From contig NZ_BJZQ01000023.1 in assembly GCF_007992115.1 (NCBI RefSeq), forward strand, positions 1-32,356: a DNA stretch of 32,356 bases, read 5' to 3'. Each line of letters begins with the position of its first letter. The stretch's first letter is position 1. Of the stretch, positions 1 through 8,241 are shown one piece after another. Under the pieces are notes generated by a model, which worked only from the letters and a program-made list of their open reading frames with translations, had not been told where the DNA came from and did not search any database. This DNA comes from Aeromicrobium flavum (GTDB taxonomy: Bacteria > Actinomycetota > Actinomycetes > Propionibacteriales > Nocardioidaceae). Both the position numbers and the translations under genes were made by a program.

Positions 1-531
1 CCCACCATCGATCCGCCGGTCGACGTCCTGTTCAACCTCAAGGGCAGCACCACGATCAAGGCGGGCAACGGCACCGCGCCGCTGTCGGGCAAGATCGACG
101 CTGACTTCGATCTGGCCAGCAGCACCTTCACGGCTGACCTCACCCTGGACAAGACCAAGGCCAAGCTGAAGGCTCTGGGCTTCCTGCCGGTCGACGCCGA
201 CCTGGCGTTCAAGTCGGTCGGCAAGACCACCGGCGCCATCGACAAGTCGACGGGCATCCTGTCGGCCACGTCCAAGACCGACATCTTCATCACGTCGGTC
301 AAGTCCTTCGGCCTGAAGATCGGTGGCGGGCCGACGTGCAAGGCGTCGAGCCCCTCGACGATCCCGCTCAAGTCGGTCGGTCGCTTCAACCCCCTGAAGG
401 GCGGCACGGTGGAGGGTACCTACTCCGTCGCCAAGCTCCAGGACTGTGGCGCGCTGACGCCGGTGCTGTCGCTCTTCGCGTCCGGTTCGGGCAACAAGAT
501 CACGGCCACGCTGGCGACGCCCGCGTCGTGA
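1..531 (+). CDS. C-terminal part of a probable secreted protein of unknown function (5'-truncated)
   Basis: An open frame runs in from the left edge in frame 1 and stops at TGA 529-531, giving 176 residues without a start. The visible part alternates short hydrophobic and polar stretches rich in Ser, Thr, Gly and Lys, as in extracellular beta-rich domains. It has only two cysteines, in TCKASS (near residue 113) and LQDCGAL (near residue 144), which could form a disulfide. No catalytic motif is visible. A secreted location is inferred from composition and from the neighbouring lipoprotein and DUF3152 genes, because the signal peptide would lie outside the window. It is followed by a strong hairpin, so it probably ends its transcription unit. 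I do not recognise the family. Confidence 0.7.
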   Translation, partial: PTIDPPVDVLFNLKGSTTIKAGNGTAPLSGKIDADFDLASSTFTADLTLDKTKAKLKALGFLPVDADLAFKSVGKTTGAIDKSTGILSATSKTDIFITSVKSFGLKIGGGPTCKASSPSTIPLKSVGRFNPLKGGTVEGTYSVAKLQDCGALTPVLSLFASGSGNKITATLATPAS

Positions 532-561
532 CGCACGGCATCATCCACAACTGAACACCGG

Positions 562-595
562 GGAGGGTCCCGCCGCTCTTGCGGCGGGACCCTCC
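562..595 (+). terminator. Strong hairpin terminator after the first gene
   Basis: A perfect 15-bp GC-rich stem (562-576 with 581-595) closes a TCTT tetraloop. It lies 30 bases after the stop of the upstream gene and 29 bases before the lipoprotein start. The following bases are TCCGTTCC rather than a clean T-run, as is common in actinobacterial terminators. Confidence 0.85.
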
Positions 596-624
596 TCCGT
601 TCCGAACCCACCGAAAGGCACACC

Positions 625-1176
625 ATGAACAGGACGACCCGGGCGACGATGGCCCTGGCGGCCCTCGGCCTGGCCCTCAGCGGGTGCACCGGCAGCTCCG
701 AGGAGGACCCGGAGGCGAAGGCCACGCCCCAGGAGAAGTGGGCCCAGTCGCTGTGCAAGGCGCTCGAGCCCACGACGGCCGCCGTCTCGCCCCCCGCCAG
801 CGACGCCGCCGCGAACGCGGCCGAGTCCAAGAAGGACATCGTCGAGTTCCTGCGGACGCTGCGTGAGCGTCTCGACTCGCAGGCGAAGGTGCTCGCCGAC
901 GCCGGCGCTCCTCCGGAGATCGACCCGGCGGCCTACGACCAGGCCAAGAAGTCGGTCGTCGACGGCTCGAAGACCCTCCAGGGCGTCATCAAGCGACTGA
1001 AGGACGCCGACCCGAAGAACTCCGAGCAGATGCAGGCCACCCTGTTGCAGGTCGGCGAGTCCCTCGCCGAGTCCTCGAGCTACCAGGGCCCGTTGGCCGA
1101 GCTCAGCGCCAGCGACGAGAACCTCAAGAAGGCGTTCGAGAGCGACGAGACCTGCGTCTCGATCATGAGCAGCTGA
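625..1176 (+). CDS. Small lipoprotein of unknown function
   Basis: The 183-residue product begins with a lipoprotein signal: positive MNRTTR, a hydrophobic stretch and the lipobox LSGC with the acylated Cys at residue 21. This predicts attachment to the outer face of the membrane. The mature part starts with an acidic, Ser-rich tether and continues as a charged, Ala/Lys-rich and probably helical domain. A Cys near residue 44 and one near residue 177 could pair. The start ATG 625 has AAAGG 8 bases upstream. It converges with the DUF3152 gene, and a hairpin separates the two. No enzymatic motif is visible. A surface or stress-related helical lipoprotein is the most that can be said. Confidence 0.85.
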   Translation: MNRTTRATMALAALGLALSGCTGSSEEDPEAKATPQEKWAQSLCKALEPTTAAVSPPASDAAANAAESKKDIVEFLRTLRERLDSQAKVLADAGAPPEIDPAAYDQAKKSVVDGSKTLQGVIKRLKDADPKNSEQMQATLLQVGESLAESSSYQGPLAELSASDENLKKAFESDETCVSIMSS

Positions 1177-1193
1177 CCTCGTCGACGCGCGTG

Positions 1194-1226
1194 CGTGCCC
1201 CGGTGCCCTAGCGGTACCGGGGCACG
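1194..1226. terminator. Bidirectional terminator between convergent genes
   Basis: A perfect 11-bp stem (1194-1204 with 1216-1226) encloses an 11-base loop that contains the stop codon of the minus-strand DUF3152 gene (1208-1210). The position between two convergent genes suggests it terminates both. Confidence 0.65.
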
Positions 1227-2101
1227 TTGCGTTCGGACGGCTTGGGCCACGGGTTGAAGGTGCATCCGTTGCGTCCCTTGGACTGCTGCATCATCACAGG
1301 CGCCTTCTGGCCCTTGCCGCCACAGGACGCGTGGTGCCAGCCGAGCCAGTGGCCGACCTCGTGGTTCACGACCATGTGCCGGTACCCCAGCAGCGTCGTG
1401 CCCTTGGCCCGGTTCCACGCCGGGGAGGCGTGCTTCCAGCGCTCTTGGTTGATGATGACGTGGCGCCCCACCCGGCAGCTCCACGTCGACGAGCACGCGC
1501 TGGAGTAGCTGGGCACCTGGGAGGCCTGGGCCAGCACGATCGTCATGGACCCGCCGGACTTCACGCGCGTGAACCTGATGCCGCCGGCCCGCCAGCCACG
1601 GGGGTCGTCGAGGATCTGCTGGACCTGGCGGCGGAACGTCGCGACGCTCGTCGTCATCCTCCCCTTCGTCGCGATCGAGTACTTCACGGTGCGGCGGGTG
1701 TCCCGGACGTGCTTGATCCTGCGCCAGGACGACCGGGGCGCGATCGAGCGGTGGCCGGCGCGGCTCACGGTGACGCGGACGCGGATGGTGTGCCCGACGT
1801 CGCGGACCCGGGGCTTGTACTTCCACCGGGTGGCGCCCGTGATCGGCTTGCCGTCGCGCAGCCACTGGGTGCGGAAGGTCAGCCCGCCGACCGAGTACCG
1901 GCCCACCGTGCGCGTCAGGGTCTTGCCGAAGCGTGCCGTTCCCTTCATGCGCGGGCGCTCGCGCACGACGATCGGCTGCAGGGCGGGCGCCGACGTCGGA
2001 GCGACCGTCGGCTCCGCCGCGGAGGCGTCGGCGGTGGCACCCGCGGGGGCCGCCGAGAGCAGGCCGAGCGCGAGGACCAGGGGCAGGATCCGGGAGAGCA
2101 T
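1208..2101 (-). CDS. Secreted DUF3152 protein, zinc-metalloprotease-like
   Basis: The 297-residue protein starts with a signal peptide (MLSRILPLVLALGLL, likely cleaved near AGA, residues 20-22). A short Pro/Thr/Ala linker follows, then an Ig-like repeat of the kind common in secreted actinobacterial proteins (about residues 52-118, with GTARFGKTLT and WLRDGKPI). The C-terminal DUF3152 domain (about 135-290) carries HEVGHWLGWHH at 247-257, a complete metzincin-type HExxHxxGxxH motif (His247, Glu248, His251, His257). Met residues at 270-271 could act as a Met-turn. Cysteines at 203, 209, 260 and 280 probably form disulfides. Protease activity is inferred from the motif; the family has no established substrate. 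It has its own -10 (2108-2113) and lies downstream of glnE on the same strand. Confidence 0.9.
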   Translation of the reverse strand: MLSRILPLVLALGLLSAAPAGATADASAAEPTVAPTSAPALQPIVVRERPRMKGTARFGKTLTRTVGRYSVGGLTFRTQWLRDGKPITGATRWKYKPRVRDVGHTIRVRVTVSRAGHRSIAPRSSWRRIKHVRDTRRTVKYSIATKGRMTTSVATFRRQVQQILDDPRGWRAGGIRFTRVKSGGSMTIVLAQASQVPSYSSACSSTWSCRVGRHVIINQERWKHASPAWNRAKGTTLLGYRHMVVNHEVGHWLGWHHASCGGKGQKAPVMMQQSKGRNGCTFNPWPKPSERNVPRYR

Positions 2102-2107
2102 GGCTTC

Positions 2108-2113
2108 AGGCTA
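2108..2113 (-). promoter_or_regulatory. -10 element, leaderless promoter of the DUF3152 gene
   Basis: The minus strand reads TAGCCT, then 6 bases, then ATG at 2101. This fits an extended family of start-proximal -10 boxes in this window. No SD is visible. Confidence 0.6.
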
Positions 2114-2147
2114 ACCCGGTACGGCACGCTCCCCGCCGCGCCGGAGG

Positions 2148-5042
2148 TCACTCGTAGAAGACGCGCTCCACGACCTTGCGGGCCCGCCGGGTGATCCGCA
2201 TGTAGTCGTTCACCATCTCCTCGGTGTGGTCCTGGCCGATGCCGAGCAGGTGGGCCAGTCCCGTGCGGTCGGCGGCGGTCTCGACCATCGACTCGGCGGC
2301 CTTGGCGCGCCACAGGACCACGCCGTTGCGGATCCGGGTGACGAATCGCCAGGACTCGATGAGGGCGTGCGCGTCGTCGGCCGACAGCAGGTCGGCCTCG
2401 GCCGCCGCCTCCAGGGCCTCGACCGTGCGAGTCGTGCGCAGGCCCGGCACGTGGTGCGCGTGCTGCAACTGCAGCAGCTGGATCGTCCACTCGACGTCCG
2501 CCAGTCCCCCGCGCCCCAGCTTCAGGTGCGTGTTCGGGTTGGCGCCGCGCGGGAGGCGCTCGGAGTCGACGCGTGCCTTGATGCGACGGATCTCGCGCTC
2601 CTGGGTCGCCGACAGCCCGCCCTCCGGGTAGCGCAAGGGGTCGATCAGCGCCCTGAAGCGCGCGCAGAGCTCGGGGTCGCCGACGACGGGCTCGGCTCGC
2701 AGGAGCGCCTGCGCCTCCCACGTGTCGGACCACTTCTCGTAGTAGGCCGCGTAGGCGTCGAAGGTGCGCACCAGCGGGCCGTTCTTGCCCTCGGGACGGA
2801 GCCCGGCGTCGATCTCGAGCGCCGGATCGGCCCCCGCGGCACCGAGCATCTTGCGGATCAGCTGGGCGATCCACAACGCGCAGGCCTTGGCCTCGTCGAG
2901 GTCGGCGCCCTCGAGCGGCTGGTGGACGAACATGACGTCGGCGTCCGACCCGTACCCGGCCTCGTGGCCGCCCAGTCGGCCCATCAGCACGATCGCGTTG
3001 CGGGTGGGCAGGGCGCGATCGTCGTGCTCGAGGGACCACGTCGCCTCGGCGGTGCGCAGGGTCGCGGCGATCGTGGCGGTGTTGATCGCACTGAGCGCCT
3101 CGCCGACCTCGGCCACGTCGACCCGGCCCAGGACGTCGGCCATCGCGACCCGGCACAGCTCACGGCGTCGGATCCGCCGGACCGCGCGCACCGCACCCTC
3201 GGGCACCTGGTGACGCCGCGCGGCGGCCGTCATCTCGGTGTCGAGCCGCTCGAGGTCGCGAGGCACGAGGGCCTCGTCGTCGCCGAGCATCGCCACGGCG
3301 TCGGGAGCCCGGCGGATCAGGTCGGTGACGTACGTGCTGGACGACAGCATCTGGGCGAACTGCTGGGCACCGGTGCCCTCGTCGCGCAGCTTGCGCAGGT
3401 ACCAGGGCGAGTCGCCGAGCTCCTCGGAGATCTGGCGGAACGCCAGCAACGCGGCGTCGGGCTGCGGCGACTCGGCGAACCACGCCAGCATCGCCGGCAG
3501 CAGCGACCGCTGGATCGTCGCGCGCCGCCGGACGCCGGACGAGAGCGCGCTGATGTGCGCCATCGCGCCCTTCGGGTCGCTGAACCCGAGGGCCGCGAGT
3601 CGGTCCTCGGCCGCCTTGGTGCTGAGCCGCAGACCGTCCTCCGGCAGCGACGCCACGGCCTCGAGCAGTGGCCGGTAGAAGATCTTCTCGTGCAGGCGGC
3701 TGACGATGCGCCGGTGCGCCTGCCACTCCTTGACCAGGTTGTCGGCCGGGTTGGTCGTGTAGCCCATGCTGCGACCGATCCGGCGCAGGTCCTCGGGGTC
3801 CTCGGGCACGAGGTGCGTGCGCCGGAGCCGGAACAGCTGCAGCCGGTGCTCGAGCGCGCGGAGGAACTCGTACGCCTCCTCGAGCGCTGAGCCGTCGCGG
3901 CGTCCGACGTACCCGCGATCGGTCAGGGCCCGCAGCGCCTCGAGCGTGTTGGGGCTGCGGATGTGCTCGTCGACCCGGCCGTGCACCAGCTGCAGCAGCT
4001 GGACCGCGAACTCGACGTCACGCAGGCCGCCGCTGCCGAGCTTGAGCTGGCGGTCGCGGTGCGCCGCCGGGATGTTCTCGATGACCCGTCGGCGCATCCG
4101 GCGCACCTCGGGCACGAAGTCCTCGCGCTCGGCAGCCTTCCAGACCTGCGGCTGCAGCGAGGCGAGGTACTGCTCGGCCAGCTCGCGATCGCCCGCGGCG
4201 TACCGCGCCTTGAGCAGGGCCTGGAACTCCCAGGTGACCGCCCAGCGGTCGTAGTAGGCGACGTGGCTGGCGAGTGTCCGGGTCAGGGGCCCGTGCTTGC
4301 CCTCGGGCCGCAGGTTGGGGTCGACCTCCCAGATCGTGCCCTCGGCGGTGTGGTCGCCGCAGATCCGGATGATCGCGCCCGACATGCGGGTCGCGGCGGC
4401 GGACGCCCGCTGCTCGTCCGCCCCCTCCACGGGCTCGTGGACGAAGATGACGTCGACGTCGCTGACGTAGTTGAGCTCGTGCCCGCCGGTCTTGCCCATG
4501 GCGATGACGGCGAGGCGCACCAGGTCGGCGTCGGCCTCCTCGGCTGCCGCGATCCGCAGCGCTGCGTCCAGCGTGGCGACCGCCAGGTCGGAGAGCTCGG
4601 CCGACGACTGCGCGAACGTGGTGTGGGCGTTGAGGTCGCGGGCCGCGATGGCCGCCAGCTCGCGGTGGTACCGCACGCGCAGCGCATCGGGGTCGGCCAC
4701 GTCGGCGAGCCACTCGCGGTACTCCGGCTCGGTGGCCGGGCGATCCAGCAGCCTCTCGCCGACGAGGTCCATCACGTACTCGGGGTGCCGTCGCCAGAAC
4801 TCGCCGATGGCCCGGCTCGTCCCCAGCACGATCATGACCCGCTGCCGCAGGACGGGGTCGGCCTCGAGCGCCTCGATGACCTGCGGACCGTCGGCCGTCT
4901 CGGCGATCGACACCAGGGACGTGAGCGCCGTGTCTGGGTCGGCCACGGCCGCGATCTGCTCGACGAAGCCCGCCGAGAGGTCACCCAGCCGCGCCAGGTT
5001 CGCCGTGGCGGTCTCCGGGTCGGAGAACCGGGTTCGGGTCAC
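2148..5042 (-). CDS. glnE: Bifunctional glutamine-synthetase adenylyltransferase/deadenylase
   Basis: GlnE attaches AMP to, and removes it from, a tyrosine of glutamine synthetase, tuning nitrogen assimilation to nitrogen supply. The 964-residue length is normal for Actinobacteria. Two nucleotidyltransferase halves are visible. In the first, GGHELNYVSDVD (186-197) supplies acidic residues Asp195 and Asp197, and RPEGKHGPL follows near 245. In the second, GGHEAGYGSDAD (691-702) is followed by RPEGKNGPL near 749. Each half also has its KLGxGGLxDVE signature (334-344 and 841-851). In enteric GlnE the N-terminal half deadenylylates and the C-terminal half adenylylates. The GTG start at 5042 lies 7 bases after the glnA2 stop, so the two genes are almost certainly co-transcribed. 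Confidence 0.98.
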   Translation of the reverse strand: MTRTRFSDPETATANLARLGDLSAGFVEQIAAVADPDTALTSLVSIAETADGPQVIEALEADPVLRQRVMIVLGTSRAIGEFWRRHPEYVMDLVGERLLDRPATEPEYREWLADVADPDALRVRYHRELAAIAARDLNAHTTFAQSSAELSDLAVATLDAALRIAAAEEADADLVRLAVIAMGKTGGHELNYVSDVDVIFVHEPVEGADEQRASAAATRMSGAIIRICGDHTAEGTIWEVDPNLRPEGKHGPLTRTLASHVAYYDRWAVTWEFQALLKARYAAGDRELAEQYLASLQPQVWKAAEREDFVPEVRRMRRRVIENIPAAHRDRQLKLGSGGLRDVEFAVQLLQLVHGRVDEHIRSPNTLEALRALTDRGYVGRRDGSALEEAYEFLRALEHRLQLFRLRRTHLVPEDPEDLRRIGRSMGYTTNPADNLVKEWQAHRRIVSRLHEKIFYRPLLEAVASLPEDGLRLSTKAAEDRLAALGFSDPKGAMAHISALSSGVRRRATIQRSLLPAMLAWFAESPQPDAALLAFRQISEELGDSPWYLRKLRDEGTGAQQFAQMLSSSTYVTDLIRRAPDAVAMLGDDEALVPRDLERLDTEMTAAARRHQVPEGAVRAVRRIRRRELCRVAMADVLGRVDVAEVGEALSAINTATIAATLRTAEATWSLEHDDRALPTRNAIVLMGRLGGHEAGYGSDADVMFVHQPLEGADLDEAKACALWIAQLIRKMLGAAGADPALEIDAGLRPEGKNGPLVRTFDAYAAYYEKWSDTWEAQALLRAEPVVGDPELCARFRALIDPLRYPEGGLSATQEREIRRIKARVDSERLPRGANPNTHLKLGRGGLADVEWTIQLLQLQHAHHVPGLRTTRTVEALEAAAEADLLSADDAHALIESWRFVTRIRNGVVLWRAKAAESMVETAADRTGLAHLLGIGQDHTEEMVNDYMRITRRARKVVERVFYE

Positions 5043-5049
5043 GAGGGGC

Positions 5050-6387
5050 CTACAGGACCGGCATGAGGCGGTCGATCTCGAACTGCGTCACCTGCGAGCG
5101 GTAGTCCTGCCACTCGGCTCGCTTGTTGCGCAGGAAGAAGTCGAACACGTGCTCACCCAGGGTCTCGGCGACCAGCTCGCTGGTCTCCATCGTGCGGATG
5201 GCCTCGTCGAGGTTGCGCGGCAGCGGGGCGATGCCCATCGCACGGCGCTCGTTCTCGCTCAGCGACCAGACGTCGTCCTCGGCCTCCGGCGGAAGCTGGT
5301 ACTCGTTCTCGATGCCCTTGAGGCCGGCGGCCAGGATCAGCGCGTACGCCAGGTAGGGGTTGCAGGCCGAGTCGGGCGCGCGCAGCTCGACGCGGGCCGA
5401 CCCGGACTTGTGCGGCTTGTACATCGGCACGCGCACGAGCGCGGAGCGGTTGTTGTGCCCCCAGCAGACGTAGTTCGGGGCCTCGCCGCCCCAGGCCAGG
5501 CGCTTGTAGGAGTTGACCCACTGGTTCGTGACCGCGGTGATCTCCGGGGTGTGCTGCAGGATGCCGGCGATGAACGCGCGGCCGGTCTTGCTGAGCTGGT
5601 ACTCGGCGCCGGCCTCGTAGAAGACGTTCTCGTCGCCCTCGAACAGCGAGACGTGCGTGTGCATGCCCGAGCCGGGGTGGTCGGTGAACGGCTTGGGCAT
5701 GAACGAGGCCCACTTGCCCTGGCTCAGTGCGACCTCGCGCACGATCGTGCGGAACGTCATGATGTTGTCGGCCATCGACAGCGCGTCGGCGTACCGCAGG
5801 TCGATCTCCTGCTGGCCCGGGCCGCCCTCGTGGTGGCTGAACTCGACCGAGATGCCCATCGCCTCGAGCATCGTGATGACCTCGCGGCGGAAGTCCTGGC
5901 TGGCGCCCTGCGCGGTGTGGTCGAAGTAGCCGCTGTCGTCGACGGCGACGGGTCGCGTGCCGGGGTCGGGCTTGTTCTTGAAGACGAAGAACTCGATCTC
6001 GGGGTGCGTGTAGAAGGTGAAGCCGGCGTCGGCGGCCTTCGCCAGCGCGCGCTTGAGCACGTACCGCGGGTCGGCGTACGACGGGCTGCCGTCGGGCATC
6101 GCGATGTCGCAGAACATGCGCGCCGTCGCGGGGGTCTCGCCGCGCCACGGCAGGATCTGGAACGACGAGGGATCCGGCTTGGCGAGCATGTCGGCCTCGT
6201 GCACGCGGGCGAAGCCCTCGATGGCCGACCCGTCGAAGCCAATGCCCTCCTCGAACGCGCCCTCGAGCTCGGTCGGGGCGATGGCCACCGACTTCAACGA
6301 GCCGAGCACGTCGGTGAACCAGAGCCGGACGAAGCGGACGTCCCGCTCCTCGATCGCGCGTAGGACGAAGTCCTCCTGCTTACCCAT
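5050..6387 (-). CDS. glnA2: Type I glutamine synthetase, GlnA2 type
   Basis: The 445-residue protein closely matches the actinobacterial GlnA2 subgroup from its first residues (MGKQEDFVLRAIEERD). It is predicted to make glutamine from glutamate, ammonia and ATP in the cytoplasm. Visible signatures are the beta-Grasp segment GFDGSAIEGF (50-59), the metal-binding HHEGGPGQQE (185-194), GSGMHTH (240-246) and the ATP/glutamate region NRSALVRVP (313-321). Tyr363 in NEYQLPPE sits where adenylylated GlnA1 enzymes have NLYDLPPE. The frame is open far upstream, but ATG 6387 is the start because family homology begins there. TACACT lies 6 bases before it. It is followed by glnE on the same strand and is divergent from nadE. 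Confidence 0.96.
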   Translation of the reverse strand: MGKQEDFVLRAIEERDVRFVRLWFTDVLGSLKSVAIAPTELEGAFEEGIGFDGSAIEGFARVHEADMLAKPDPSSFQILPWRGETPATARMFCDIAMPDGSPSYADPRYVLKRALAKAADAGFTFYTHPEIEFFVFKNKPDPGTRPVAVDDSGYFDHTAQGASQDFRREVITMLEAMGISVEFSHHEGGPGQQEIDLRYADALSMADNIMTFRTIVREVALSQGKWASFMPKPFTDHPGSGMHTHVSLFEGDENVFYEAGAEYQLSKTGRAFIAGILQHTPEITAVTNQWVNSYKRLAWGGEAPNYVCWGHNNRSALVRVPMYKPHKSGSARVELRAPDSACNPYLAYALILAAGLKGIENEYQLPPEAEDDVWSLSENERRAMGIAPLPRNLDEAIRTMETSELVAETLGEHVFDFFLRNKRAEWQDYRSQVTQFEIDRLMPVL

Positions 6388-6393
6388 GCGGTC

Positions 6394-6399
6394 AGTGTA
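6394..6399 (-). promoter_or_regulatory. -10 element, leaderless promoter of glnA2-glnE
   Basis: The minus strand reads TACACT, 6 bases, then ATG 6387. The 90-bp glnA2-nadE intergenic region carries a similar box for each gene. No convincing -35 or Shine-Dalgarno is visible. Confidence 0.65.
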
Positions 6400-6464
6400 G
6401 GGGTCGACTCGGGGCGAACCGCGGCGCGGTTTGCCGTCACCCGGCCGGCGTCCGACGGACGTCC

Positions 6465-6470
6465 TACGCT
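6465..6470 (+). promoter_or_regulatory. -10 element, leaderless promoter of nadE
   Basis: TACGCT is followed by 7 bases and the GTG start at 6478. Initiation at about position 6477-6478 would give an mRNA with no 5' leader. Confidence 0.6.
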
Positions 6471-6477
6471 GGGAGTC

Positions 6478-8229
6478 GTGCCACAACTTCGCCTTGCCCT
6501 CGCCCAGGTCAACCCCGTCGTCGGTGACATCGACGGCAACCTCGAGCTCGTGATGGAGCAGGCCCACGCGGCGCACGCCGCGGGCGCCCATGTGTTCGTC
6601 ACTCCCGAGATGGTCCTCAACGGCTACCCGATCGAGGACCTGGCGTACCGCCGCTCGTTCATCGAGCGCTCGCAGGCCGCCGTGCGGATCCTCGGCGAGC
6701 GGCTTCAGAAGGAGGGTCTGGGCGACCTCGTCGTCATCGTGGGTCACCTCGACCGCGCTCGCGACGTGCCGGACCGGCTCGGCGTTCCCAAGAACGCGCC
6801 CGTCAACGCGGCCTCGGTGATCACCGGCGGCGAGGTCGTGACGCGGTACGACAAGCACCACCTGCCGAACTACGGCGTGTTCGACGAGTTCCGCCACTTC
6901 GTCGCCGGCGACCGCACCCAGATCATCCAGGTCCACGGCGTCGACATCGCGATCGCCATCTGTGAGGACATCTGGCAGGAGGGCCCGTCGCGCGCCGCCA
7001 AGGAGGCCGAGGCCGGTCTGCTCGTCGTGCTGAACGGCTCGCCGTACGAGGCGGCCAAGGACGACGACCGCTTCGACCTGTGCGCCCGTCGCGCCGTCGA
7101 GGGCGAGTGCGCCGTCGCGTACGCCAACCTGGTGGGCGGTCAGGACGAGCTGGTGTTCGACGGCGACTCCGTCATCGTCGACGCGAAGGGCGAGGTCGTC
7201 GCCCGTGCCAAGCAGTTCGAGACCGAGCTGCTGGTGGCCGACCTCGACCTCCAGGCCGCCACGGCACAGATGCCCGAGCCCGGCAGCCGCTTCGAGGGGC
7301 TGCTCGTCGAGCGCACCGTCATCAGCAGCGACCCCCTGCCCGCGTACGAGCCCGTCGCGGGCAGCGTCGCCGAGCGCTGGGACGACCTGGGCGAGCGCTG
7401 GCAGGCGATCGTCCTGGGCCTGCGCGACTACGTCGAGAAGAACGGCTTCACGTCGGTCCTGCTCGGCATGTCGGGCGGCATCGACTCCACCCTCGTCGCC
7501 TCCATCGCCTGCGACGCGCTCGGCCCCGACCGCGTGTTCGGCGTCTCCAACCCCAGCGAGTGGTCGACCGAGCACTCGCGCTCGGACGCCGCCGACCAGG
7601 CCGAGCGCACCGGACTCGACCTGCGCACGATCCCGATCGCCCCGATCTTCGACGCCTACCAGGACGTCCTGCACCTCGACGGCATCGCCGAGGAGAACCT
7701 GCAGGCCCGGGTCCGTGCCGTCATCTGGATGGGCCTGTCCAACCAGGAGAACCACCTCGTCCTGGCGTGCGGCAACAAGTCCGAGCTGGCCACCGGCTAC
7801 TCGACCATCTACGGCGACGCCGTGGGCGGCTACGCCCCCATCAAGGACGTGCCCAAGACCGTGGTCTGGGAGCTGGCGAAGTGGCGCAATGCCTGGGCCG
7901 AGTCCCGCGGCGAGACCCCGCCCATCCCGCCGAACACGATCTCCAAGGAGCCGTCGGCCGAGCTGCGCCCGGGCCAGCGCGACTCCGACAGCCTGCCGCC
8001 GTACCCGATCCTGGACGGGATCCTCGACGCCTACGTCGAGCGCGACCTCGGCTCGGCCGACGTCGTGGCCGAGGGCTTCGACGCCGCCTTGGTCGAGAAG
8101 GTCGTGACGCTCGTCGACCGCGCGGAGTACAAGCGTCGGCAGTACCCGCCGGGACCGAAGATCAGCAAGCGCAACTTCGGTCGCGACCGTCGCGTGCCGA
8201 TCACCAGCCGCTGGCGCGAGAAGCTCTGA
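6478..8229 (+). CDS. nadE: Glutamine-dependent NAD+ synthetase
   Basis: The enzyme amidates nicotinic acid adenine dinucleotide to NAD+, using ammonia channelled from glutamine. The 583-residue protein has an N-terminal nitrilase-type glutaminase domain (about 1-270). Its catalytic triad is visible as Glu44 in TPEMVLNGYP, Lys126 in YDKHHLPNYG and Cys162 in ICEDIW. The C-terminal synthetase domain has the PP-loop SGGIDS (332-337) and ends with the typical KISKRNFGRDRR segment. The start is GTG 6478, where homology begins. It is transcribed divergently from glnA2, and its need for glutamine makes this pairing metabolically sensible. Its 3' end converges with the membrane protein gene at 8242, 12 bases away. 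Confidence 0.97.
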   Translation: MPQLRLALAQVNPVVGDIDGNLELVMEQAHAAHAAGAHVFVTPEMVLNGYPIEDLAYRRSFIERSQAAVRILGERLQKEGLGDLVVIVGHLDRARDVPDRLGVPKNAPVNAASVITGGEVVTRYDKHHLPNYGVFDEFRHFVAGDRTQIIQVHGVDIAIAICEDIWQEGPSRAAKEAEAGLLVVLNGSPYEAAKDDDRFDLCARRAVEGECAVAYANLVGGQDELVFDGDSVIVDAKGEVVARAKQFETELLVADLDLQAATAQMPEPGSRFEGLLVERTVISSDPLPAYEPVAGSVAERWDDLGERWQAIVLGLRDYVEKNGFTSVLLGMSGGIDSTLVASIACDALGPDRVFGVSNPSEWSTEHSRSDAADQAERTGLDLRTIPIAPIFDAYQDVLHLDGIAEENLQARVRAVIWMGLSNQENHLVLACGNKSELATGYSTIYGDAVGGYAPIKDVPKTVVWELAKWRNAWAESRGETPPIPPNTISKEPSAELRPGQRDSDSLPPYPILDGILDAYVERDLGSADVVAEGFDAALVEKVVTLVDRAEYKRRQYPPGPKISKRNFGRDRRVPITSRWREKL

Positions 8230-8241
8230 GGGGCCGGCGGC

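Noticed and set aside
2226..3890. 554-codon plus-strand open frame opposite glnE
   Set aside because: The translation is low-complexity Arg/Leu/Val/Gly-rich with no recognisable domain and lies wholly antisense to glnE; it is a GC-driven shadow.
6388..7755. Long minus-strand open frame continuing upstream of glnA2 through the nadE gene
   Set aside because: It is antisense to a full, well-conserved nadE and has no family resemblance. Its openness comes from high GC codon use. GlnA2 homology begins at 6387.
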